This document shows, one piece after another, positions 24,501-39,500 of a stretch of DNA of 60,000 nt (positions within the stretch are counted from its first letter, which is position 1; the number at the start of each line of letters is the position of its first letter). Source of the stretch: Nematostella vectensis. Taxonomy: Eukaryota > Cnidaria > Anthozoa > Actiniaria > Edwardsiidae. Where the stretch lies: the NCBI RefSeq assembly GCF_932526225.1, contig NC_064042.1, positions 8,241,540 to 8,301,539 of the forward strand. Direction: 5' to 3'. The notes under the pieces were generated by a model that was not told the origin of the DNA, did not search any database, and worked only from the letters and a program-made list of their open reading frames with translations. Position numbers and translations under genes: made by a program.

Positions 24501-27500
24501 CACCTGACTTTTTGGGTGGCAAACTCGCACGCGATAACAACTACAAAAGGTTAATCCTCACTTACGAAACCTTTTTAGCGCCTACGAATCAGTCAGAAAT
24601 TTTCTATAACAGTAAGGGATCATTTTCATTGAAAATGAATTTTGTCGTCTCGCCATTTCTGTGTTAGTTTCCCCTATCCCTCTGGCAGTGGATTTACTCC
24701 CTGTTTACAATAACGTTTAACTAACCTTTTTTAGATGAGGAAGAGGAGCTACTGCGTTTAATGGACACTTCCAAAACTTGTTAGTTTTCGGCTACTGTTT
24801 CCCATTGTATCACGCTCACAAGGAGCACTGTCTTTTCTATGTTACGAGAGCTTATCGATTTGTTATTTTTAGCGCTTGATAACATCACGGACGCTATCCA
24901 ATTTACCAACCGGAGCACTGTCTTTTCTATGTTACGAGAGCTTATCGATTTGTTATTTTCAGCGCTTGATAACATCACGGACGCTATCCAAGTAGCAACC
25001 GGAGCACTGTCTTTTCTATGTTACGAGAGCTTATCGATTTTTTATTTTCAGCGATAGATAATATCACCGACGCTATCCAAGTAGCAACTGGAAAACTCGG
25101 CCTGCAGCCGGGAGTATCGTTCCAATCTCGTGTGGTGCAGCTTGCGGAGTTGGTCTCCGCGCACAAAGTGGTAAGTATCCTTCATCGGGTGTACACGGTT
25201 TCTTGAGTAAATTTTTGTGCTAACAAAAATTAACGAAAAATTAGGCATGGTACGATCTTGAAATTTAATTGGATAAAAACTTGGTGTTACATCCGAAAGG
25301 TACGCACATATTTCCGCATTAGGTAGGTAGGTGTGACGGGGTCCACGGCTCAGACTCACATCGTCCCCATAATATGTCAGCGTTATATAAGGTCTGCGTT
25401 GCAGGGCTGAGCGTTTGCATCCTATCGGCTCAGACTAACTTCATTATTCCATATAATCCCAATAATCCATATTATCCCATAAAAGTCTGGCGCGCCTTAG
25501 CCGAGAGTTTACATCCTATTGGCTCAGACTCAGTTCATTGTTTCCGTATAAGTTTTGCGTGCCGGGGCCGAACGCTTACATCCTATTGGCCCAGACTCAC
25601 TCCATTGTTCCCGTATTAGGTCTGTGTGACGGGTCCGAGTGGATGCGGTAAGTCGGAGTGCATCAAGACCCTGGCCGCCGCCCACCGTGAGATGGGCCAC
25701 CAAGTCAAGACGGATACTGTCTGTACGGGCGCCATGGAAAGCGAGGAGCTGCTGGGCTACACAGACCCTGTCACAAGGTAAGCTGTCGCCGGAAATTGCA
25801 TAGCTGAAAATCATCCACCATTTTCAATTACGAAATCACGTGGATCACTGGATCCAAGTGCCAGGAAAAATATTGCGCAGATAAGTGAGATAGCTTTAAG
25901 ACTTGCCCAGTTTGAGTCGGTCTTTATAATATACTATCGAAGATTTCTACTTTATTCAAGTATTTGACGGTGTATATGCCGTCTGAAATAGTATGCCCCT
26001 GTAATTTCCAGGAGCGTCAAAATATTTTGCCCTCATTTTCATTTGCTGGATTTCCCAAGTTTTGGCAACTTGCTAGGTTGACTAAGAGGATTTGTCTGCT
26101 TTATTGATCTATTGCTATTTATGGATTGGAAGGAGCTTCTTTATTGATTTTTTTGTTCTTTTTGGATTGGAGGGAGCTGCTTTATCGATCCATTGTTATG
26201 GATTGGAAGGAGCTTCTTTATTAATCTTCCGTTTTTTAGGGAGTGGAAGGACGGCTTGGTCGCTGTTCTTCTGCGTCGTCAGTGCCGCGTGCTTTGCCTA
26301 CAGGAGATGGGGCATAACACGGCCGCCGGCAAGACACTCATGAAGTGGCTTCATCTGGACGGAACGGTATTGTAGATGTTTATAAATGCATGTCAACGGA
26401 AAATATGCTGAATCATATTCCAGTGCTAAACTCGAGTAGTCAAACACTCACCATGCTGGACGTTCCAATACCTCCAGCAAATAAAATCGATTTCTGTCTT
26501 TTCTGTCAATGGGTGTTGTTGCCTTACGCCTTAATTTATGGTTATGCTCTTTGCATTTCAGATTGATTCGCGACAAATGGAGATATTCGGTTCTGTCATT
26601 CAAAATAGCGGTGGGTCATTTTCAACATACTTATGCAAAGGCGGACGTACCTATTATTGATCCCATAGTCATATGTCATAAGAAGGTTTCGCTTCGTCCC
26701 TATTTTTTTTTACCATTTCAACACTTCAGGGTTAATTGTATATGTATTGCCAGATGTTTGTTGGTCGGAATTGTGTCAAATAGCTATATCTGCAGAATGA
26801 ACCGTTATTTTATGATTTATGATGGCTGAATTCCACACTGAGTGAAAGCTAATAAAGAGGATGGAGTTGGCTGCTTAGATGAGAATCTCAATATTGGGTT
26901 TCAAAGCCGTTAAAAACATGCGCCACACTTGTCAGATTCAGAGACTTTAATACGTATTCTTTACGTTTTAGGCACGCTGGTTCTTGGAAATAACGAGAGG
27001 ATCAAAGTCCCGGAAGCGCTTTTGATTCTATGGGAGGTGAGAACCTATGCGACATGAATTTCTTCGATCTGTTCCATCACTATGTACTTTAGTTAAACTA
27101 TCATCTTCAGCGCTGATGTGATCACAGGGCACACACTTTAAAAAAAACATTCGTCTGACGGGGTCTCCTAAACTATGTGTCGCCTCTTTTGGCGCCTCTT
27201 TAGGGGCTCTGGCATGTATTGCAGGCGCTTCATTGCGTCCCGCTCCCTCTTTCCTGGCTGGACCTCAACGCCACGAAAACGGACGATTAGACGATCGAGT
27301 TTTCCGTGATAAAACACCATCCACTTCTTGCAAGTAGACTATAGTCTATATTAGAACTTACAAATTCGCATATTTAGTGTATGTAAAAATATATTGCATC
27401 TGTTAACTCCTGTTACTCTTCCTCTTACTACAGCTTGAGTCCCTGGAGAACCTATCCCCAGCAGTCATGTCCTCTGTGGGCATGCTCGCACTAAATAGCT

Positions 27501-30500
27501 CAGATGTCAGCTGGCCATTACTGGTGGAGCGCTGGCTCACGCACCGCCCCGAGCGCGAGGTCGGGGTTCTGAGGGATTTGTGTGATCGCTATATCGGCCC
27601 GACCCTCGAGTACCTTGCATCCAAGACCTCGGTCCCGCCCCAGACGGGTGCGCCCGTGGGACATAACAAACCATCGCAACTGAGACACGTGGTGTCAGTG
27701 ACGGAGATGGGGATGGTCAACACGTTGCTTACTATAGTTGAGGTAAATTATAGTGGCACTTGCATTTGGAACAGCTTTAACATTTTTTAGCCCATTTATA
27801 AAACAAGATTTGACTGATGTGCTCTACGTTTTTTACACTCGTGTAATAATGTTATGTCATACCTTTGAATTACAGGCGATCATAGCTAACTACCAAGACC
27901 TGATTCCTAGCGAATTTGAGAACTATTTCTGCTACGCGGCAATGTGGGCGTTTGGCGGGACGCTGGAGGATAGCCACCGGTCTTATTTCAGCCAGTGGTG
28001 GAGAGATCAGTGGTGTGCCTTTGTTAACCTCCCAGGGGACGAAATGGTAAGAGGCCATCTAGAGAAACACGGTGAATAAGTACCACAGCGCTTGTTAGAT
28101 GTCACAGATTGTGCAGTGCGTGTTTCTTGGCCCTGAACTTGACTTGTTGAACGTGTGTGAGCTTACTAGAATCTTATGTTCCTATTAGGATTTTACTCGC
28201 ATTAAGTATATAGTATGTTCTAACCGCGTTAATTATTTTGTATTATCATTAATATTTTGTTATTCGAGGCTTGAATGCGGAGCTTATTCAGTCACAGTAG
28301 TTTCGAAAATAGCAGATAAAGAAAATTTGTACCATAATAATTTATTACGCAATAATTTGTGGTCCGAAGTGCACTCTTCACTCGAGCACACTTATTCGAG
28401 AGAGAAAGGGGAAGAAAGTGTGGCTCTATGCCCTGGGTCCCCGAAGATGGAAAAAACATGGTGGTTATGAGACGATAAGCATTTTTGGCTCGTGACTTTT
28501 ATTCGTGTCTACTTTTTGAATAATTTTTTATCGTTACATACCTGGTGTTACCTGGTGTAGGTGTTGGACGGTAAATCCTTATGTTTTTACACATCCTCGA
28601 GGACCCAGGGTGTCGCGGAGATCGGGCACGCAGGGAGCGTGGTGCGAGAACGAAAGAGCACTGAAAGACTTTCTCAGTGCTCTTTCTTTTTCTCGCGCTC
28701 CCTGTGTGCCCGATCTCCGCGACGCCCTGGGTCCCCGAGGATGGTTTTTACATGTCTGGTGTTATCTCTGTGTAGGTGTGGAACTACTATGTGAATCCGG
28801 AGACGCACGAGTTTATCAGCTGGCGAGGTGCAGTGCCGCCCTATGCCCAGACGGCTGCCGAGGGTATCCCTAATGAGGCCTATGTACACACGATTCACAA
28901 TGAGGTATACACCCATCACATTATGCCTTTTATGAAACACTAGTCACGCATTACCATTCAGGTGACATCAGTCACGCAGCGCAAACGGCCCACGGATCTT
29001 ACTAGGCCCAATAAGGCAAATTGGAATAAAATTACAAACATTAGTCTAAGAACACAAACTACACATGCCGCGTCACGTTACCCATCATTTAACCCCATCC
29101 AATAACACCGATAAATTCAAATTGTTTATCAAAAATTATACTTCAATCGTAGCTGGTTGCTTCGAAGTAGTAACCAGCTAATCCTTGTATTTTCACATGA
29201 AACCACCGGCATTCTTTAACACTGCGAGTTTTTCTAGCGCATCTCCCATCTGGTTGGCCTTCTCGCTGATGCCGGCAAGCCTGTCCTCCTGATCGGGGAA
29301 GAAGGAGGCGGCAAGACCTCCACCCTAAGGCACCGACTGCGCCAACATGGCGGCGATATCGGCGAAGTCCTCAGCCTTACTGTATACTGCAACAAGTTCA
29401 CGACAGGTCGTAGCCTGTGGCGAGAGATGGCCAAAAACCTGGAGTGGAAACACGCACATACATTTGTACCCAAGGGTAACAAGCGACTCACATGCCTTGT
29501 GGATGACCTGAACCTTAGCAAGGTTAGTAAACTGAGCGAGCCCATTGTTAGAAATACCCTCGCGTATACATACGTACCAAGAGTAACTCAAGACTCGCGT
29601 GCCTTGTAGATGACCTGAACCTCAGAAAGGTTAGTAAACCGTGTCAGAAGTGCCACTAGCGGATACATATGTTCTTATGCGTTTAATGTAGCACATTAGA
29701 TATCGTTACAAGGCGATATATGGGTGTTAAAATAATTAAGTTATTTAAGATAACTGAGGCAATAGAGTGAGTAGTAAACCGTGTCAGAAGTGCCACTAGC
29801 TGATACATATGTTCTTAAGAGTAACAAGATGCGTTTAATGTAGCACATTAGATATCATTACAAGGCGATATATGGGTGTTAAAATAATTAAGTTATTCAA
29901 GAGAACTGAGGCAATAGAGTGAGTAGTCTGTTAAAATCCTTTGGATACAGGCACAACTTCGTAACAGGAGCACGATGTCGGATGGAAACACATGCACTCC
30001 AACGGTATCACAAAGGGTGTGGGCTTAATTCATGTTCTATGCCTGAATCTTTCTTGGGTCTCAGTTACTAAAGGCAGTACTACATTCGTCTTTATGTCTC
30101 GCCGCCTATTAACACTCTGTTTACCTTCCCTTTAGTCAAACGAATGGAGCACTCAGTCGGCCTGTGAGCTTGTCCGCCAGCATATAGACCACGGTGGAGT
30201 GTTTGACCCAGAGACACACGAGTGGAGAGAAGTTCGTGACGTGTCTTACCTCTCTTCGTACAATCCTTATACTTCACCAACCACAGCCAAGCTGGGCAGC
30301 CGACTCCTGCGACACTTTGCACTCCTCAGTGTGTCCTTCCCGAGGTAACTTATTGGATTTTGTTTTTACTAAAACCGCAGGGCGAGGGCATTGTACAGAG
30401 AGAATTGGACAAGATGTAGAATAACTTGTGTCATGTTGTTTGCCCTTGCAGTATCAGCGAGTTGCATTACATTTACACTCAGCAACTCGAAAAGCACTTC

Positions 30501-33500
30501 CTTCTGAACGCTCACCCGCCCCAGCCTACTGCCGCAGACAGCTCCTCGCAGGGGACTGGGGAGAACCACATAGAGAGCACAGGGATTGGGCACCAGGACC
30601 GCGTTTTGAGGGAGCTATTAAGCGCCATGACATATGTGACCCTCGAGCTTCAGGACAGCATGCGTACTATGTACCTTGCCACGGCTCAGAGATGTCACTA
30701 CCTGTTCACAATGACGGACCTTACTATGATATTCAGGTTAGAGCCGATGGGGGGAGTGCTTCAGATGATTCCACCCTGGGGGAATGGGCGTACTATGAAA
30801 TTTAGGAGAAAACTTATGGAGAAGGGGGGAGTGCATCAGATGATCTGACCCTTGGGGAGGTGGCCTTATGATATTAAGGTGAGGACTGATTGAGATGGTG
30901 GTGAAGTGCATCTGAGTATTTTTATCCATGGGGGGTGGGGAAAGGGGAGGAAAGGGAAGAGGGGTGAATTGAATGATTTGCTAACCATACAGGCTACACT
31001 GTCATCAATTATTCATACCCAGATTCCTAAAAAGAACCATCATATCAAATAGATTTAAGTTTGTGCCTCATTTTTCCTCGTTACTGTAGGAATGTTTGTC
31101 TTACTCTTCGCCCTGGCTGTTCCCATCGTGATTTGCTGTTGCTTTGGAAACACGAGTGCGATTGGGTATACGGCCGACGCTTGATTGACGCCGTGGATAA
31201 GGAAAGGTTCCAGCAGGCCTTCCTCACTGCGGCCAAAAAACGATTTACACATGAGGACCAGGTACATAGCTCTTGTATATCTCATAGTTAGCCTTCCCCG
31301 CCGCGGCCAAAAAGCAACTTTAGTGGCTAAAATATTTCATATGTGAAGGCGATGAAATTTGGAACCCTCGATTTTCTGACATTTTAATAACTGGGATAGG
31401 TTCTGGATTTAAGCAAAGGTCCGCAATAGCGGGATTTCTAAGGGCGAGAGCCATTAAAATATTGCCCTTCTTTTCAAGCTGTCCGTGATTACGGGTGCCA
31501 CGCCATTCTTCACCAATCTAATCGATCTGGAGGACTCCGCTGGAGAAGTGATGGGGACTGGGGCTAGCGAAGTCAACGAAGATGACGTGCATCTTGCCTA
31601 TCGTCACGTGACAGACATGGCCAAGGTCAGGGCGTATTTCGTCGGTATTTGTAGTGGAACCTCGTTAATAAGGATACCAGTGTTACCCGCAAAACTGTCC
31701 TCATACAGTGGAACCTTATTAATAATGCACCTCTGGTACCCACAAAACTGTCCTGAATAATCGAAAAACGGGTGTTTCACAACCGGGGATACACTTTGAG
31801 TATTATAATTAGTGATAGCGCAGTTGCACCACTCAAACTAAAGAAATGAAATTATTTTGTTATCTGTGTGTTATAATGAATTTAGCTTTTCAAGATAGGA
31901 CGGTTTTACATTAGGTGATTCCTAATGTCATTATCTGTGTTATTATGGATCTAGCTTTTCAAGAATAGGACCTCTTCTGTTTCCTTATGTTATTATGTGA
32001 AGACAAAGGTCTGTTTTTGTTTCCTGGTGGTGTGATGTAGGTTCGTGCTGTCCTGGAGCACGGCATTGAGGAGTACAACAAGGACTTCCCGAGGCTCAAG
32101 ATCACGCTTCACGAAGTAAGCCACAATCAACCCATTCTAATACACCGCAGCTCAACGGCCACACATTGTTGCTAGATGAAAGTTTGTACGGAATTAACAC
32201 TAAAATGGAAATTTAAGCGCTACGAGAGAAATATATTTTGGACGTTTCGAGACATCTGTCTTTTCATAAATTGGATTCCTTTTATGATTACGGGATTTCA
32301 TTCGCAAGCACGTGTTTACGTGCGACGTTACCAAGTGTAGTCACCCAAAAAAGCACTGTTGAAAGCACAAGGCTGATACTGGCCTATATAACATAAATAT
32401 GCTGTTGTGCGTGGTTTGATTTCTAACACACTGTCCTCTCGCTAAGTCGTGGCTTAAGATTTATTTTTGCTTCTTTGTAATAACTTTTTATGAGAATACA
32501 AAATAACAGGCTGTCAACTGTAATTGGAAGGTTAAATTGTTAATTGACCTTGAATATAATAATCAGTGGGTTCCTAATAATTTTACAGAAGATAATGGAG
32601 TGTTATAAGGACAATATTGCCAAACAGGTTAAAGTTTTGGATAGAATTGTTCTTTACACTTTAATTTGCTCCATCAATCTTGTTTTGTTATATAATAGTA
32701 AACGCAAAAATGTATTTCTCTTATCGTTCTTGTCTCTAGGCCTAGTGCTATTCAGTAGCGTCTATGTATTCAATACAATTTTAAATGTCTCTTTGTGAAC
32801 AGGACGTCATGGAGGTCATCTGCCGGCTCGTACGCATCATCCAATGCCCTCACGAGTGCGGCCACGCCTTGATAGTGTCCGAGGGATCACCCGGACAGGC
32901 TACCAAGCTGGCCCAACTTTCTGCACACCTGTGTGACTACTCAGTGTTCCGCATCAACCCGTCGTCTATCTCTAACCATGCTAAGTATACTCTGGAGAGC
33001 TTCAAGGCTGATTTAGTGCAGGCTTACACAAGGGCCGGAGTGAAGGTGCGACGTTGTATACTTGTATTAGATATTTTAGTGTTAAATTTGAGAAATTTGA
33101 TGAGAAAAAGAAAACTCTAACACGACATTCACATTAACAGATAAAATATATAATTTTCTGATGTGACGCCATATGATGACTTCATACCTTTATGACGTCG
33201 TTGAAATTTCAATATTATCTATAAGTAAAGTTCTAATTTTAACATTGATAATGATAAAACTCAATTCATCCCTGATTTATCATGGCTGATGTTCCCGTTG
33301 TACTTGTTGTGTCTTTAGTCTCCCTTCCCCTATGTTTGCATTAAACAGAAACATGGCCATGGCAGTTGTTAATGTTCTCCTTGTCCCCGGTCTAAATGCA
33401 GGGTGAACGCTTGCTACTGCTTTTGCCCGAGTCTGACATGATTGAGGAAGACTTTTTCGTGTACGTCAGCGAGTTCCTCGTTTCCTGCTCCATCTCACAC

Positions 33501-36500
33501 CTCTTCACCGAGGAGGAGCAAACGTCGGTTATCAACGCAGTCCGTACGGAGGTCACACAGGCTGGACTAACCTACACCAGGGACGTGGCCTGGGACTTCT
33601 TCCTTAAGTAAGTTTGGTGCTAGGTAGGGAAGGGGCTTATCCAGGAATTCTGGGCACATATTGAAGAGGGTCACGCAAGCTGGGTCAAGGGTCACGCAAA
33701 CTGGGCTAGGTAACCTACACAAGAGATGTGGCCTGGGACTTCTTCCTTAGAGTTTGGGCTTAAGTAGGGAAGGGGCCGATTTTCTGGGGCACATATTGAA
33801 TAGGTTCACGCTAGCTGGACTACTGTAATTTAGACTAACGGTGTGGTGTGGTAAGTATGAGGCTATGTAGATAAGGGGTAGATCGGAGGATTCTGGGTGT
33901 GGAGGAAGGACATATCGAAAGGGTACAAGGGGGATCATTTTCTTAGCTCCCAACTTGATCTGTAACCTTTAATGACGGTGATCGTATGAATTTACTTATC
34001 AGAAACGTTACATATTAACAATGGTCAATTAAATATTTTTCATTGTCTTTGTGTGCAGGACCGTCAGGGAGAATCTCCGTGTCGTCATGACAAGCACGTC
34101 ACTTGACGACGCGTTCCAGAAGCGCTGCCGTTCCCTTCCAGCGCTCACCAATACTGTATCCATCATATTGCTAAAACACTGGTCGAAAGAGGAGCTAGTG
34201 ACACACGCTAGTTACCACCTTAAAGGTAGGCCATACAGCCCCAGTTTATAATGCATCCATTACATTAACACTGACACCAATAAGGTGAAAGTGTCAAACG
34301 ATAGGTACCACCTTAAAGGTAGGCCATACAGCCCCAGTTTATAATGCATCCATTACATTAACACTGACACCAATAAGGTGAAAGTGTCAAACGACAGGTA
34401 CCACCTTAAAGGTAGGCCATACAGCCCCAGTTTATAATGCATCCATTACATTAACACTGACACCAATAAGGTGAACGTGTCAAACGATAGGTAACATCAT
34501 TAAGGTAGGCCATACAGCCCCAGTTTATAATGCATCCATTACATTAACACTGACACCGATAAGGTGAACGTGTCAAACGATAGGTACCACCTTAAAGGTA
34601 GGCCATACAGCCCCAGTTTATAATGCATCCATTACATTAACACTGACACCGATAAGGTGAACGTGTCAAACGATAGGTAACACCTTAAAGGTAGGCCATA
34701 CAGCCCCAGTTTATAATGCATCCATTACATTAACACTGACACCAATAAGGTGAACGTGTCAAACGATAGGTAACACCTTAAAGGTAGGCCATACAGCCCC
34801 AGTTTATAATGCATCCATTACATTAACACTGACACCAATAAGATGAAAGTGTCAAACGACAGGTAACACCTTAAAGGTAGGCCATACAGCCCAAGTTTAT
34901 AATGCATCCATTACATTAACACTGACACCAATGAGGTGATAGTGTCAAACGATAGGTAACATCTTAAAGGTACGCCATGCAGCCCCAGTTTATAATGCAT
35001 CCATTAAATTAACACTGACACCAATAAGATGAAAGTGTCAAACGACAGGTACCACCTTAAAGGTAGGCCATACAGCCCCAGTTTATAATGCATCCATTAC
35101 ATCAACACTGACACCAATAAGATGAAAGTGTCAAACGACAGGTACCACCTTAAAGGTAGGCCATACAGCCCCAGTTTATAATGCATCCATTACATTAACA
35201 CTGACACCGATAAGGTGAAAGTGTCAAACGATAGGTACCACCTTAAAGGTAGGCCATACAGCCCCAGTTTATAATGCATCCATTACATTAACACTGACAC
35301 CAATAAGGTGAACGTGTCAAACGACAGGTACCACCTTAAAGGTAGGCCATACAGCCCCAGTTTATAATGCATCCATTACATTAACACTGACACCGATAAG
35401 GTGAACGTGTCAAACGATAGGTAACACCTTAAAGGTAGGCCATACAGCCCCAGTTTATAATGCATCCAGTACATTAACACTGACACCAATAAGGTGAACG
35501 TGTCAAACGATAGGTAACACCTTAAAGGTAGGCCATACAGCCCCAGTTTATAATGCATCCATTACATTAACACTGGCACCAATAAGATGAAAGTGTCAAA
35601 CGACAGGTAACACCTTAAAGGTAGGCCATACAGCCCAAGTTTATAATGCATCCATTACATTAACACTGACACCAATGAGGTGATAGTGTCAAACGATAGG
35701 TAATATCTTAAAGGTACGCCATGCAGCCCCAGTTTATAATGCATCCATTAAATTAACACTGACACCAATAAGATGAAAGTGTCAAACGACAGGTACCACC
35801 TTAAAGGTAGGCCATACAGCCCCAGTTTATAATGCATCCATTACATCAACACTGACACCAATAAGATGAAAGTGTCAAACGACAGGTACCACCTTAAAGG
35901 TAGGCCATACAGCCCCAGTTTATAATGCATCCATTACATTAACACTGACACCGATAAGGTGAAAGTGTCAAACGATAGGTACCACCTTAAAGGTAGGCCA
36001 TACAGCCCCAGTTTATAATTCATCCATTACATTAACACTGACACCAATAAGGTGAACGTGTCAAACGACAGGTACCACCTTAAAGGTAGGCCATACAGCC
36101 CCAGTTTATAATGCATCCATTACATTAACACTGACACCGATAAGGTGAACGTGTCAAACGATAGGTAACACCTTAAAGGTAGGCCATACAGCCCCAGTTT
36201 ATAATGCATCCATTACATTAACACTGACACCAATAAGGTGAACGTGTCAAACGATAGGTAACACCTTAAAGGTAGGCCATACAGCCCCAGTTTATAATGC
36301 ATCCATTACATTAACACTGACACCAATAAGATGAAAGTGTCAAACGACAGGTAACACCTTAAAGGTAGGCCATACAGCCCAAGTTTATAATGCATCCATT
36401 ACATTAACACTGACACCAATGAGGTGATAGTGTCAAACGATAGGTAACATCTTAAAGGTACGCCATGCAGCCCCAGTTTATAATGCATCCATTAAATTAA

Positions 36501-39500
36501 CACTGACACCAATGAGGTGAATGTGTCAAACGATAGGTAACATCATTAAGGTACGCCATACAGCCTCCACTGTGTAATACTGTATGATTGAATTAACACT
36601 GGTCTAAGGATAAGTGTACACGCTAGTTACCATCTTAAAGCTACGACATACAGTTCCCATTAAATTGTTATATGTTGTCGCATTTTCTGATGCGTATTCG
36701 ATATTCTTTTTGCAACACTGGTTGGCTAGTGAAGTTCAATATCAAACAGGAACCACTGTTCTCGCGTCCTTATTGGCTACCTCCTAATGCTGTCGAAGTG
36801 ATCATGGTAGCGCGCTTCGCTGTAAGAGCTCTCTTCTATGTGCCGCTAGCAAGAGCTTTGACTGTGCCCGGTCGTTATCAAGCAGTTCTGTTATAACCCC
36901 TCATGCTTTGTGCGTATATACTCTTCAGAAGTGAACATTCTTGACGCGGTGGAGAAAGAGAATCTTGCCCACCTGATGGCGTCTATGCACCTTGCATTAC
37001 GTCATCAAGACGGCGCAGACAAGGAGTCTGGTACCCATGGCCACCTCACTAACACCACCTTCGAGATTTTCGTGGAAAAGTAAGCTAGACCTAGATAATT
37101 ATTAATTGATGATATTTATTTGCCTTACGCCCGAAAATGATGTACTGTGCGTTTTTGTCGTTACCCTTGTCTTCTTTATTTTGTTGCCGTTTTGCTGTCT
37201 TATTTTTTTGCTGCTGTTGATGTGTTGCTATTACAGTGTTATTTTTTGTGTTATATTATAAATATTGCTAATGGGAACATTTTTCGTTGCTGCGGCTTTG
37301 TTACTGTTGTCAAGGCTAGATGACCAGCCTCCAAACAACTAACATGTTTTGATGTTATTTCTAAGCTAACCGTATTGTTTAAATCAAGGTTCATCAATCT
37401 TGTGAAGAAGCGTCAAGATTTTCTTGTGCGTGAGCACGAACAAGTGGAGGCCGCACTGAAGACGATCGAGCGCGGCTCCATGCTTGCTGAGCAGCTCAAG
37501 AAACAGCTCAAGCACGAGAAAAGGGTGCTGGAACAGAAAAAGGAGGTTAGCGTCTTCTTTCACCTTCTGTCTCTACACTCTTCTTCCAGTTGCTTCGGCC
37601 TTACCCTTATTCTAGTCGAATTTCCACCTTACTCCATCCACATCTCCTTCTTTCTCACTTATTTTTGTCACTTAGTTATTCTACCCCAACCTTACCTCAT
37701 CCCGATGCTTCTCTTATTTTTGCCACCTTACCCTTCTTATTTTCCCCTTCCGATGAGAAATAGGAATAAATGCAATTAATTAATTATTTATTTTTTGTTT
37801 GTTTGTTTGTTTCAGGGGAACCGTCAACTACTTATGCAGATAGGACAGGTCGGTCATTTTATCATAATAATGATTCTTATGTTTTGAATTACGAAAATAA
37901 CATGAATACCTTTTATTGAATAGGATCGCGCTATCGCCGAGGAGCAAGTGCGACTTGTCAAGCGACAACAAGAGCGAATCCACAAGCTGAAAAAGGTGAA
38001 GAGAGACTTCCAGATTGGCTGTTTTTCCTTTCTTTCTCTGAGTGCGAATTTTAATTTGTAAAGACCAAAACAAAATTGGGAGCTGGACTTCCCTAATATA
38101 TAGATTTAGGCACTGCCTAAAAGCGGAGCCAGCGTACAATCTATTTAAGCCATATTATAATAATCAATCAATCAATCTTTTATTGAAAGGGAAAATCCGA
38201 AGCCAGAGGCTTATTAGGCTTAATACATAAATGTATGTACATATGTTATGTGTGAGTGACCCATATTGAAGCATCAGGGTGTCAAGGGTATGAACATCTG
38301 TTATTTTTGTGCTAAACCATAATATAGGGTTCGGTGTGGCATTACAAAAAGATGCTGTTTGTTTTAAAAAGGTAGCTATATTTTCATTTCACATAACTTC
38401 CATGTATAGTGCTAAATTATCTGTAAAATAATTTTATGAAAGGTCAAATGGTACATTCTATACACCCATTTATTATGTTGACTAATAATGAGAGTACAGT
38501 GCTGTTGATTTTTGCAAATATTATCTCAGATTCGAATAATAGCTATTTCAAAAGTAGATTTCTCACAAACCCCTGTGGAGTTAATTAGTGCAAATTGAAA
38601 CTAAGAATTTAGTTTTTTATTAGAAATTTATTTTTTATTAGAAAACCCATTTATATCTAGAAATAATTCCAAGTAACATTAAGAATAGAAATTAGTAATT
38701 TAATTTTGAAGTCTGTTTTTAGGGGTTGATGAGCCAGAGGTTGAATGGCCTTTTTTATAGGAAAAGCTGTAGAAAAAGAATCCTATACATAAAGGGAAAT
38801 GTGTAGGTAAAACAGATCTTTTAAAAACCTGTAACTCCTTATGAACCTTTTTTTTTCTAGAATTAATCCAAAATTCATATTTTAAATTTCAAATGTTCTT
38901 CGAACTCACAAAATAACTAAAACCGGTCCTCGCTCGATTTTTTTCACAAAAGAGCTGACAGAACTTAAATGTGATGTGGAATTTCCAGATGAGAAATCGT
39001 TCTTTATTTAAGCTTACAGGGAAAAAGTTATTCCTTGTAAAGCTTGAGTATTATAGTTCACTTCTTAGAAAGAATGCGACGTTTGTTTACTGACAATCAA
39101 TCGCACAATTACCACATGGTCTTCCTATCCTTTTTATGGGATAATGGATGAACAAACTAGCTAAATTCATAGTTAGGAAAGGCTCTCACATGACTTCAAC
39201 TGTTAATCTTATTGAGTGCTAGAAATATGTCAACACGAGTTTTTCATGGCTCCGTCAAAGTTTTTAAATTGAAGTCTTACCTTCTTTTTCCAAAACACAT
39301 CGTTTGTTCTTCCGTCCATCGTTTGTACGTCTTTGTATTATAAAAGTGTTAAGATGTGTCGATTTTCTTTCTTGGTTTTAGCCACAACGAAAATAATGCA
39401 AAAACTTTATCAACAATACTCCCGGTGTCGGCCGCGAGTTAGAAGAACAAAAACGCGGGAAAAATTAGACGCAGGGTTCCCGTGAGTGTAAATACAAAAA

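Noticed and set aside
34213-36560. Possible CRISPR array because of regular direct repeats
   Set aside because: Repeats are contiguous with no unique spacers, and the host sequence is a eukaryotic intron. The same applies to the other arrays.
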